64,000 nt of DNA, taken from positions 62,001 through 126,000 of the forward strand of contig JAWCLZ010000001.1 of the NCBI GenBank assembly GCA_038850275.1. The letters run 5' to 3'. Positions 50,468 through 57,787 of the stretch are shown here, one piece after another. The stretch is from JAWCLZ01 sp038850275. GTDB lineage: Archaea; Halobacteriota; JAWCLZ01. Below the pieces are notes generated by a model. That model saw nothing but the letters and a program-made list of their open reading frames with translations. It did no database searches and had not been told where the DNA came from. Position 1 is the stretch's first letter. Each line of letters begins with the position of its first letter. The position numbers were made by a program, and so were the translations under genes.

Positions 50468-51751
50468 TTACTTCAAATATTCCACTCTTGCACCTAGTTT
50501 TTTCAAATCCTCAAAAAAGCTTGGATAAGATACATCTACACATTCCGCGGTATCTATTATTGTTGGGCCTTCTGCAGCTAAAGCTGCAATTGCAAGTGCC
50601 ATGACAATTCTATGATCACCATATCCAGTGACCTCTGCTCCCTTTAATTTTGAGGATTTTACAATCAACCCATCTCTTTGTTCAATAATTTTTGCCCCCA
50701 TTTTCTTAAGCTCAGTTGCAATTGTATGCAAGCGATCTGTTTCTTTATATCGCGCGTGCTCAACGTTATAGATCCTCGTTTTACCTTTAGTGCAAGCAGC
50801 TATAGCTGCAAGGGTTGGAACAAGATCTGGGAATTGATTTGCATCCACATCTATTTCCACTTCCCCACCTATGCCCGCCACTCTTACAATACCAGCATCT
50901 CTATCCCAGTGAATATCGCTGCCCATTTGCTTTAAAATCTCAAGAATTTCAACATCGCCTTGTTTGCTTGGATAAAGATTTTTAACTTCCACTCGAGAGT
51001 TTGTAATTGCACCAGCAGCAAGCATATAACTTGCAGAGGAGAAATCACCTGGAATTTGATAGTTTTTAAGCTTATAACTCTGGTTAGGAGGGATTCCAAA
51101 TTTAGTGAAGTTGTTTTGAATATCTATATTTACATCTGCTTTCTCAAGCAATTCAAGAGTAATTTCAACATAGGGCTTTGAAATTAACTTTCCCTTGATC
51201 TCGATCTGAGTTTGCTCCTCAGCAAGGGGACAGGCAATCAAAAGAGCTGTTATGAATTGAGAGCTGATCGATCCATCGATAGCCACTCTACCTCCTTTTA
51301 ATCTGCCTTTTATAACGAGAGGAGCAGTGCCATCGCCTTTAGTGGAGAAAGCAACTGCACCTAGTTCTTGAAGTGCAATTAATAGAGGTGTATTTGGCCT
51401 TCTTCGAAGGGAATCATCTCCAGTTAAAACGCTTGCACCCTTTGCTAAGCTACAAACTGCTGCCATTATTCTAAGGGTTGTGCCTGAGTTCATTGCATCG
51501 ATTACATTATCAGGCGTCTCAGGTTTGCCTTGAACCCCTTTAATCTCAAGCATATTTTCTTTCTCCACGATACTCGCGCCAATTGCTCTACATGCATTTA
51601 TAGTTGCTTTAGTATCCGCTGATATCAATGGATATTTTATCCAGCAACTCTCCCCGAGGCTGCCAATGACAATTGCTCTATGGGTATAGCTCTTTGAGGG
51701 GGGAGCGAATACACTTCCTTTAACGATTGAGGGGAATATCTTGACTTTCAT
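50468..51751 (-). CDS. aroA: 3-phosphoshikimate 1-carboxyvinyltransferase (EPSP synthase)
   Basis: 427 aa. PPSKSYTHRAIVIGSLGESC holds the conserved Lys-Ser and Arg for substrate; DAMNSGTTLRIMAAVCSLA the PEP loop; RRPNTPLLIALQELGA; SSQFITALLIACPLA; and the C-terminal RYKETDRLHTIATELKKMGA and GYGDHRIVMALAIAAL. Two-domain inside-out barrel, cytoplasmic. It precedes aroC. Together they convert shikimate 3-phosphate to chorismate, which feeds PheA. Confidence 0.96.
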   Translation of the reverse strand: MKVKIFPSIVKGSVFAPPSKSYTHRAIVIGSLGESCWIKYPLISADTKATINACRAIGASIVEKENMLEIKGVQGKPETPDNVIDAMNSGTTLRIMAAVCSLAKGASVLTGDDSLRRRPNTPLLIALQELGAVAFSTKGDGTAPLVIKGRLKGGRVAIDGSISSQFITALLIACPLAEEQTQIEIKGKLISKPYVEITLELLEKADVNIDIQNNFTKFGIPPNQSYKLKNYQIPGDFSSASYMLAAGAITNSRVEVKNLYPSKQGDVEILEILKQMGSDIHWDRDAGIVRVAGIGGEVEIDVDANQFPDLVPTLAAIAACTKGKTRIYNVEHARYKETDRLHTIATELKKMGAKIIEQRDGLIVKSSKLKGAEVTGYGDHRIVMALAIAALAAEGPTIIDTAECVDVSYPSFFEDLKKLGARVEYLK

Positions 51752-51821
51752 TGCATAAAAATTATAGCGCAGGAGAGTATAAATGTATGCTATGCTATAG
51801 CATGGTTAGTATGGTATAAGT

Positions 51822-52118
51822 ATGTTTAGCAAGGTTGAGAATGAATTGAAGATGTTAAAGCGCCACTTGGAAGTGCTTAGACTAGTGCTCAAGGAGGAGC
51901 CAATTGGGATTTTAAAACTGGCTGATGAAACTGGACTTCCTAAACATAAGGTGCGTTATTCTCTCCGTGTGCTTGAGCATAAAGGCTTGATTAAGCCTTC
52001 TCAGCAAGGTGCAGTAACCACTAGGAAGGCAAAGCAGTTCATAAATGATTTTTATAAGAAAATTGAATCACTTGAGAAGGAGATAGAAGAGATTAAAACA
52101 ATGAAGTTAAAAGAGTAA
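51822..52118 (+). CDS. Winged-helix transcriptional regulator with C-terminal coiled coil
   Basis: 98 aa. A MarR/PadR-like winged helix: LEVLRLVLKEEPIGILKLAD, ETGLPKHKVRYSLRVLEHKG and LIKPSQQGAVTT, then a charged helix likely to dimerise (FYKKIESLEKEIEEIKTM). Divergent from aroA with about 70 bases between the starts, so it might regulate the aro operon; this is suggestion only. Confidence 0.75.
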   Translation: MFSKVENELKMLKRHLEVLRLVLKEEPIGILKLADETGLPKHKVRYSLRVLEHKGLIKPSQQGAVTTRKAKQFINDFYKKIESLEKEIEEIKTMKLKE

Positions 52119-52206
52119 CAAGAATTGAATGAAAAACAAAGTGAATGAAAAATGGAAGTGAACAAAAGATTTAAGTTCAAGCTGCTATTTTAAATTTTTA
52201 ATACGT

Positions 52207-52291
52207 GCCGCCGTAACTCAGATGGTAGAGTGGCTGGCTGTTAATAATCGCAGAAACCAGCATGTCACAGGTTCGAGTCCTGTCGGCGGCG
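52207..52291 (+). tRNA. tRNA-Asn(GTT) with a 12-nt intron after position 37
   Basis: Acceptor GCCGCCG/CGGCGGC, discriminator G at 52291, D stem ACTC/GAGT, anticodon stem GCTGG/CCAGC, T arm ACAGG-TTCGAGT-CCTGT. The loop reads CTGTTA, then about 12 extra bases (ATAATCGCAGAA), then A38: anticodon GTT with a canonical-site intron close to the minimum length for archaeal introns. CCA not encoded. Confidence 0.93.
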
Positions 52292-52298
52292 TCGCTCT

Positions 52299-52487
52299 TC
52301 ATTCTTTAATTATTCTTTTGCTTGGGAGATAGGTTTTGAACTCGTGGAATTCCATTATCTTAGTTTTGGGCTGGAAGCAGGGAGGTCTATCTTGAGCACC
52401 TCTATGTCTCTCTATGCATTTCTCTGGATCGTGCTTGAGGCATTCATGGGCATATCTGCAATCCATTTTTGGCGAATAAAAATACAT
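52299..52487 (-). CDS. Small cysteine-containing protein, 62 aa
   Basis: MDCRYAHECLKHDPEKCIER is followed by HRGAQDRPPCFQPK: Cys at four spaced positions with nearby His, consistent with binding zinc or an iron-sulfur cluster. The start may be Met8 (MDCRYAHEC). Ends 8 bases from the convergent tRNA-Asn. No family recognised. Confidence 0.5.
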   Translation of the reverse strand: MYFYSPKMDCRYAHECLKHDPEKCIERHRGAQDRPPCFQPKTKIMEFHEFKTYLPSKRIIKE

Positions 52488-52607
52488 GAATTTTGATTAT
52501 ATTAACAATATTTTAAAAACTTTTTGGTATTATAAAAATAAAATTAATATTCAAATTTTCCCGTTTATGATAAGGATATATAAGAAGAAGGAGTATATCA
52601 TTATAAT

Positions 52608-53483
52608 ATGGAACTCACCATTATCCAAAAGGAGATGCTTCTCGCTTTGATAAATTTATCAAGGCAGAAGAAAGTACCGGTAAAGGGCGAGGAAATAGCA
52701 GAGATGATCGATAGAAACCCAGGTACAGTTAGGAATCAAATGCAAGCACTCAAAGCTTTAAATCTAATAGAAGGGGTACCAGGGCCAAAGGGAGGCTACC
52801 TACCTACTTCAAAGGCATTTGAAGCCCTTGGGATGAAGGAAATGGAAGTGGAAGTCAATGTGCCAATAATGTGTAAAGGTGAAGTTGTTCAAGGGGCAAC
52901 TGTAGATGAGATTGATTTTACCACTATTCGACATCCAGATCAATGTCAAGCTAGAATAAGAGTACTAGGGGACATACGCAAATTTGATATAGGGGATTCT
53001 ATTCAAATTGGCCCCACTCCAGTGAATAAATTCATAATAAGGGGAAAAATAATTGGAAGAGAGGACGCGGATAATTTAATCATATGCAATATAAGTGAGA
53101 TGATCTCACTACCTAAGAAAAGCATTAAGGAGTATTTAAAGCGTCCTTTAATCACCATTGATGGAAATTTACCCCTTCGAGAGGCAGCTCGCATTTTAGC
53201 TGAGAATCAAATTCGCGGAGCCCCTGTGGTGGAGGATGGCAAAATCACTGGTATAATCTCATTTAAAGATATAGGAAGAGTTCTTGCAGCTGGGAAGATA
53301 AGTGCAACTGTTAAAGAAGTTATGTCAACAAAAGTGGTCTTGGTCGATGGTGATACTCCATTTTATGAGGCTGTTAAGATCATTGATACCCATAAAACTG
53401 ATTGCATCATTATAACCTCTGAGGGCAAGCCCATTGGGACAATAACAAGGAAAGACATATTAAGTCAAGTTATAACAATTTAA
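52608..53483 (+). CDS. Winged-helix regulator with tandem CBS domains
   Basis: 291 aa. Residues 1-75 are a winged helix (VPVKGEEIAEMIDRNPGTVR, LIEGVPGPKGGYLPT). A middle region (80-165) has a small beta domain (IRVLGDIRKFDIGDSIQIGP). Two CBS motifs form the end: LPLREAARILAENQIRGAPV and VMSTKVVLVDGDTPFYEAVK, each followed by a GIISFKDIGR/GTITRKDILS type strand. CBS pairs bind AMP, ATP or SAM, so the protein probably senses an adenylyl ligand and controls transcription. Corresponds to COG2524-like archaeal regulators. Confidence 0.88.
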   Translation: MELTIIQKEMLLALINLSRQKKVPVKGEEIAEMIDRNPGTVRNQMQALKALNLIEGVPGPKGGYLPTSKAFEALGMKEMEVEVNVPIMCKGEVVQGATVDEIDFTTIRHPDQCQARIRVLGDIRKFDIGDSIQIGPTPVNKFIIRGKIIGREDADNLIICNISEMISLPKKSIKEYLKRPLITIDGNLPLREAARILAENQIRGAPVVEDGKITGIISFKDIGRVLAAGKISATVKEVMSTKVVLVDGDTPFYEAVKIIDTHKTDCIIITSEGKPIGTITRKDILSQVITI

Positions 53484-53510
53484 TATTTAAACAATTTAAT
53501 ATTTAACAAT

Positions 53511-54746
53511 CTAGCGCTCGAACTCAAGGAGTGACATTTGCTTTAGATCGCTTGAGAGCGGTATTTGAAATCTATTTAGTACTTGAGATCTATTAAGCTC
53601 AATCCTACCATACCTGCCTCCTCCACCTGGATGTATGATTATCCTCTGTTCTCTAAAGGCTTTAATAGCTTTAACCACTTTTGGATGAGCGATCTTTGCA
53701 ATATTTGAAATATCCACATCAAGCAAAACCGCTACTTCATTTCCAAATCTCTCAACCAAATTCATCCATTCTTCCTGCACCTTATTCCCCTGCACAGTGG
53801 AGTTAAAAGCCAGTGCAATTATCTCAGCAAGCGGTATTAATCGAATATAAGGCGGTCTATGAATTGGATGCCTAGGCTCGGGATAATTAGCGAGTTCATT
53901 CACTCTATCCTTAACCCCTTTTTTTATAGAACCCCCGCAATCACAGCGCCATTTTTTTGATCTGCATTCTTCAAGGTTATAATGCCTATAGCAACGCGCG
54001 CAAGCGCTTTCATTATACTTGCCCTCTTCAGGTGGAATGCCAATGTTAAGCTTGATCATTCCTTTTTTCCTCAAAATAGCATTTGCAATTTCTTGAAAGG
54101 TTAACCCACTCACTTGAAAGCGATTGAATTCCCGCGCGAGTCTAACTGGCGAAGGTGAATGGGCATCGCTATTGGTTAGAAAAGTCAATTGTTGTAGTTC
54201 CTCGATTCTATCAGCATAGTCTGAATCTGCACTTAATCCAAGCTCAATGAAGGTAATATAGCTCGCAAGCTCTTTGTAGCAAGCCTTTAGGCTATCGAAA
54301 TAAGCATACATTGCAGTGTAGGGAGTGAAAGCGTGGCAGGGACCAATGAGTGCTTGAGCTTCTCTTGCAATCTCTGCGATTTCAACTGCAGTTAAGTTTA
54401 TCCTAGGTCTCCCTTGTAAATCGATATCGCTGGAGAATCTTTCAAATTTCTCCCTTAGTTCCTCAGCTTTTGAGAGCGATGGAATAAAGAGTAAATGGTG
54501 CACTCTCGAGCTATCCTCAACCTCCACAGTTAAAATGAAGTGGGTTTGATCAAGAAGAAAAGTACCTTCATCAATTGCTTCAAGTTCTTTTATCTCCCTA
54601 AGCCATTTTCTATGCAGGCAATCCCCAGTTCCAACCAAATGTATCCCTTTTTTCTTAGACCCCCTTGCAATCGCGGTCAAACTCATATCGCTAGAAGTTG
54701 CAGCGGAGTATTTTGAGTGAATATGTAAATCAGCATTGACCTCCAT
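53511..54746 (-). CDS. Endonuclease Q-type PHP-domain DNA repair nuclease
   Basis: 411 aa. PHP domain start NADLHIHSKYSAATSSDMSL (metal-binding HxH), GTGDCLH, HHLLFIPS, GPCHAFTPY and TNSDAHSPSPVRLAREFNRF. A zinc-binding insertion follows (CARCYRHYNLEECRSKKWRC, then DCGG), and a C-terminal helical domain ends IIHPGGGGRYGRIEL. This matches archaeal EndoQ, which cuts 5' of deaminated bases and AP sites with PCNA. Residue order and length agree with Thermococcus EndoQ. Confidence 0.88.
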   Translation of the reverse strand: MEVNADLHIHSKYSAATSSDMSLTAIARGSKKKGIHLVGTGDCLHRKWLREIKELEAIDEGTFLLDQTHFILTVEVEDSSRVHHLLFIPSLSKAEELREKFERFSSDIDLQGRPRINLTAVEIAEIAREAQALIGPCHAFTPYTAMYAYFDSLKACYKELASYITFIELGLSADSDYADRIEELQQLTFLTNSDAHSPSPVRLAREFNRFQVSGLTFQEIANAILRKKGMIKLNIGIPPEEGKYNESACARCYRHYNLEECRSKKWRCDCGGSIKKGVKDRVNELANYPEPRHPIHRPPYIRLIPLAEIIALAFNSTVQGNKVQEEWMNLVERFGNEVAVLLDVDISNIAKIAHPKVVKAIKAFREQRIIIHPGGGGRYGRIELNRSQVLNRFQIPLSSDLKQMSLLEFER

Positions 54747-54843
54747 CTCATCCCCTTTATCAAATTAGCCCTAATGAGGGAAGAAATAAATAGATGTCGA
54801 TTGTTTAATCTAATGCAGAAATGAAACAAAAGATAATATCCCT

Positions 54844-55827
54844 ATGATTCTTGACAATGGCGCTGTATTACTTGGAGAATCTTTTGTATGCGATTCCCAC
54901 GCGAATAGACCAATTAGAATGATAACTCACGCTCACGTTGACCATATTTTAGAATTGAATGAGAGTTTTCAAAGATGTAAATTAGTGGCAATGACGCCTG
55001 CGACTAAGGAAATTATAGAGGTTTTATATCGCTTTCCCTTTCCTCGATTTACTGAGAAGATACAGCTTTTGAACTATAAAGAACCCTTTGAGTATTTGAA
55101 TGAGAAAGTTACGCTCTTCAACGCGGGGCATATCGCTGGATCTGCACAAGTATTAGTTGAAAATTCAATTGGAACTCGAATGGTTTACACTGGGGATTTC
55201 AAACTGCCTGAGGCGGAGATTATTGAGTGCGATGTACTTATTATGGAAGCTACATATGGCAATGTAAATTGTATAAGGCCTTTTAAAGAAGAAGTTGAGG
55301 GAGAATTAGCTAGACTCATCCAACGGAGTTTGAAATCAGGGCCGGTTTATATCTTTGGCTATCACGGCAAGCTTCAAGAAGCAGTTGAGATTCTTCGAAG
55401 AAATGGAATAACTTTGCCAGTTATTATGCCAGAGCGGGTATATCAAGTTGCAAAGATATGTGAAAGATATGGAATGAAGCTTGGCGAATATTTTGCTGTA
55501 ACTAGCGATGAAGCAATGGAGGCAATGAAGAATGAATATTTCATTGGAATTTACCACGCTTCCTCTTGGAGAAAAATTGGGAATCACGCTACAAAAATTT
55601 ATCTAAGTGGGTGGGAATTCCAAAAACCTGTTAGAAAAGTGGGCGATAGGGAATATGAAATTGCATTAAGCGACCACTCAGATTTTGATCAATTACTAGA
55701 ATATGTGGAGAGAAGCAGCCCCAAGTTAGTTATCACAGATAACTATCGAATTGGAGATGCTGTTGCCCTTGCTCGTGAGATAAGGAAAAGACTTAAGATA
55801 CCAGCTCGAGCAATGCCTAGGAAATAA
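54844..55827 (+). CDS. Metallo-beta-lactamase-fold nuclease-like protein (COG1236-like)
   Basis: 327 aa. The MBL motif MITHAHVDHILELN supplies the metal-binding HxHxDH; GHIAGSAQVLV and VYTGDFKLPEAEIIECDVLI follow, then a beta-CASP-like part (LKSGPVYIFGYHGKLQEAVE) and HSDFDQLLEYVERSSPKLVI. Similar to archaeal proteins related to mRNA 3'-end processing exonucleases and SNM1-like nucleases, but lacking KH domains. RNA or DNA substrate uncertain. It is divergent from the EndoQ gene with about 100 bases between. Confidence 0.82.
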   Translation: MILDNGAVLLGESFVCDSHANRPIRMITHAHVDHILELNESFQRCKLVAMTPATKEIIEVLYRFPFPRFTEKIQLLNYKEPFEYLNEKVTLFNAGHIAGSAQVLVENSIGTRMVYTGDFKLPEAEIIECDVLIMEATYGNVNCIRPFKEEVEGELARLIQRSLKSGPVYIFGYHGKLQEAVEILRRNGITLPVIMPERVYQVAKICERYGMKLGEYFAVTSDEAMEAMKNEYFIGIYHASSWRKIGNHATKIYLSGWEFQKPVRKVGDREYEIALSDHSDFDQLLEYVERSSPKLVITDNYRIGDAVALAREIRKRLKIPARAMPRK

Positions 55828-55864
55828 ATTAATAAAATTAAATAAATTAATAATAAATAATAAA

Positions 55865-56641
55865 CTATCTTATATATCGAAGGTCCTCCTCAGTTGGCGG
55901 TAGTTCAGATATCAACTTGGCTTGCTCCATTTCACGTAGTTTTGCCACGATTTTCTCCATGTCTCTAGCGCGTTCCTCCAAAGCTTGCATGCTAACCTCT
56001 ATACCAAGTGCTTTGGTTAATATATTCAACACCTTTTGAGCGCTCTTAGGGTCAACTAGGTAACCTGAGGTTTCTCCCATTAGGCAAATAGCATCCAAGC
56101 CCTTGAGTTGAGCCAAACCTAAGAGTAATCCAGAAGCACCGATTATTCCTCCCCCAGGCTCGTTTTCTTTGAACAACACGCCTAGCTTTTTCATTTCATC
56201 TAAGAGCTTGGGATTGTTTACCGCTCCAATTACCACCGGCTCGTCCACGAGTTGGCCAATGCCATAGCCACCTAGGGTATAGATGCGCTGTACATTATAT
56301 TTAAGCGCTAGGTCTAGAATCACGCCAGAGATTTCATAGTGGCCAAAATTAGATGTGCTTTGATAGTCTCCCACAACTATTATTAAATCATTTGCCCTCG
56401 CCGAGTTGGACTTCCAAGCGTAAAATTCTATGCGGACTAGTCTAATTGTGCCATCTTTATTCACAAGTACCTGAGGAGGGAGATGGGGAGAGTATAATTC
56501 AATGAATTTTTCTGCTTTAAGTTCTTCCACAAGGTGATCTGCAACGAGTTTACCCACGTGTCCTATGCCAGGTAATCCCTCAACCATTATTGGTTTGTGG
56601 AGTTCTACATCCTTAATTTTAATAACAGTTGTTTCTTTCAT
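55865..56641 (-). CDS. Proteasome assembly chaperone 2 (PAC2)-family protein
   Basis: 258 aa. Motifs: KPIMVEGLPGIGHVGKLVAD, LYSPHLPPQVLV, DLIIVVGDYQSTSN, RIYTLGGYGIGQLVDEPVVI and GGGIIGASGLLLGLAQLKGL followed by CLMGETSGYLVDPKSAQKVL. Archaeal PbaB-type proteins share this fold and bind proteasome subunits or other complexes; a direct proteasome role here is inference, though CDC48 lies 1 kb away. The upstream wHTH gene is 48 bases off on the same strand. Confidence 0.87.
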   Translation of the reverse strand: MKETTVIKIKDVELHKPIMVEGLPGIGHVGKLVADHLVEELKAEKFIELYSPHLPPQVLVNKDGTIRLVRIEFYAWKSNSARANDLIIVVGDYQSTSNFGHYEISGVILDLALKYNVQRIYTLGGYGIGQLVDEPVVIGAVNNPKLLDEMKKLGVLFKENEPGGGIIGASGLLLGLAQLKGLDAICLMGETSGYLVDPKSAQKVLNILTKALGIEVSMQALEERARDMEKIVAKLREMEQAKLISELPPTEEDLRYIR

Positions 56642-56688
56642 CTGCTCTAACCAGAACTACTGTGATTCAAGTACATAGATATTGCGCA

Positions 56689-57126
56689 TTAAATTCCAGT
56701 ATATTTGCTTGCAATTTCCAAGCCCTTTGGTGTTATTTTATACATACTATGCGGCTCTTTCAAAACTAATCCAGATTTAATTAAATCCTCGAGGTAATAA
56801 AGTGTTAGTCTATCTGAGATCTCCATTTTTTCATTCAAATTTGCGCGTATCTCAGAGAGGCGCCTGCGCTCTCCATCTCTTAGATAAAGCAATATGAGTA
56901 CTCTCTCCAAGTTCAATTTATAAGCCTGGGGCTGTTGATTTAACAATATCAAGAATTTTTCAATTGCTGAAGGGCGCTTAGTGAAGCATTCTTCAATTCT
57001 GGCTAAAATCAATCTTTCATCTGGGGATTCAAATTCCTTTTTTATATTCTCAAGTTCTTCCTCTAGTTTTTCAATCTCTTGAAGTAGAATCTTCATTCCC
57101 TCTCTCTGCTTCTCATTCTTTTTCAA
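56689..57126 (-). CDS. Coiled-coil winged-helix protein, start uncertain
   Basis: 145 aa from TTG 57126. Residues 10-45 are a charged coiled coil (LLQEIEKLEEELENIKKEFE); residues 75-145 form a winged helix (ILLYLRDGERRRLSEIRANL, LVLKEPHSMYKITPKGLEIA). Probably a DNA-binding regulator. Only 10 bases separate the start from foreign adapter sequence, so the real N-terminus and promoter may be missing, and its neighbour on the left cannot be trusted. Confidence 0.6.
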   Translation of the reverse strand: MKKNEKQREGMKILLQEIEKLEEELENIKKEFESPDERLILARIEECFTKRPSAIEKFLILLNQQPQAYKLNLERVLILLYLRDGERRRLSEIRANLNEKMEISDRLTLYYLEDLIKSGLVLKEPHSMYKITPKGLEIASKYTGI

Positions 57127-57136
57127 CTTCGTCTCA

Positions 57137-57165
57137 GTGTAGATCTAGGTGGTCGCCGTATCATT
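57137..57165. other. Embedded Illumina P5 adapter sequence (artefact)
   Basis: These 29 bases match the reverse complement of the Illumina P5 flow-cell adapter in 28 positions; the only difference is an A at 57147 where the adapter has C. On the minus strand it reads as the well-known contaminating peptide FFNDTATT. The chromosome is therefore not continuous here: it is a misjoin or an untrimmed read end carried into the assembly. Confidence 0.95.
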
Positions 57166-57648
57166 AAAAAAATAGGTGCTATAATAGCGCATCGTTGGAA
57201 TGAATTTTGTTTCAATCGCAGCTATTGCTTGCGGGCTTATTTTCATCTTCTTTGCTTGATCCAGAACTCTCTGCATGCGTGCATCAAGGTCGAATACTGC
57301 TTCAATTACATTTTTCAGCTCACGTGCATCAACAGGCTTGGTTAGATAGTCAGAGATGTCTCTAGCTCTTTTCACTGCATCTTCAATCTCAAGCTGCTTA
57401 GCAGTGAGAATTACCACTGGAATATGCTTAGTGCTTTCGTTTTGTTTTAATTTATCAAGCACTTCCCAGCCATTGACAGGCTCCATCAAGATATCAAGTA
57501 GTATTAAATCAGGCTTCATTATTTGCACGCTTTTAAGGCATTCCTCGCCGCTGTATACCTTAATAGCTTCATTTTTATCACTTGTTATTACCTCAGCGAG
57601 GAAATCCACGACATCAGGCTCGTCGTCCACGATCATTATTTTCTTCAT
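57145..57648 (-). CDS. Response-regulator receiver protein with an artefactual C-terminus
   Basis: CheY-like receiver: MKKIMIVDDEPDVVDFLAEV (acidic pocket DD), LILLDILMEPVNGWEVLDKL (phospho-acceptor Asp), VVILTAKQLEIEDAVK (Thr) and DYLTKPVDARELKNVI (Lys). Helical sequence follows (RMQRVLDQAKKMKISPQAIA). The last residues, FFNDTATT and the stop, are translated adapter, so the genuine protein ends near RYYSTY or continues in sequence lost from the assembly. No histidine kinase is in the window. ATG 57648 is chosen because GGAGAG precedes it. Confidence 0.85.
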   Translation of the reverse strand: MKKIMIVDDEPDVVDFLAEVITSDKNEAIKVYSGEECLKSVQIMKPDLILLDILMEPVNGWEVLDKLKQNESTKHIPVVILTAKQLEIEDAVKRARDISDYLTKPVDARELKNVIEAVFDLDARMQRVLDQAKKMKISPQAIAAIETKFIPTMRYYSTYFFNDTATT

Positions 57649-57787
57649 CGCTCTCTCCATTTTCAATGTTATTTAAAACATGATATTTTATTTAATAAAA
57701 GCCTTTGGATGTTTCCAACTATTTAAATGTAATCAGTAAATATTTTTTAATAAATAATTAATTATAAATAAATTAAATAAATTTAAT

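Noticed and set aside
57145..57180. FFNDTATT as a novel C-terminal motif of a response regulator
   Set aside because: It is translated P5 adapter.
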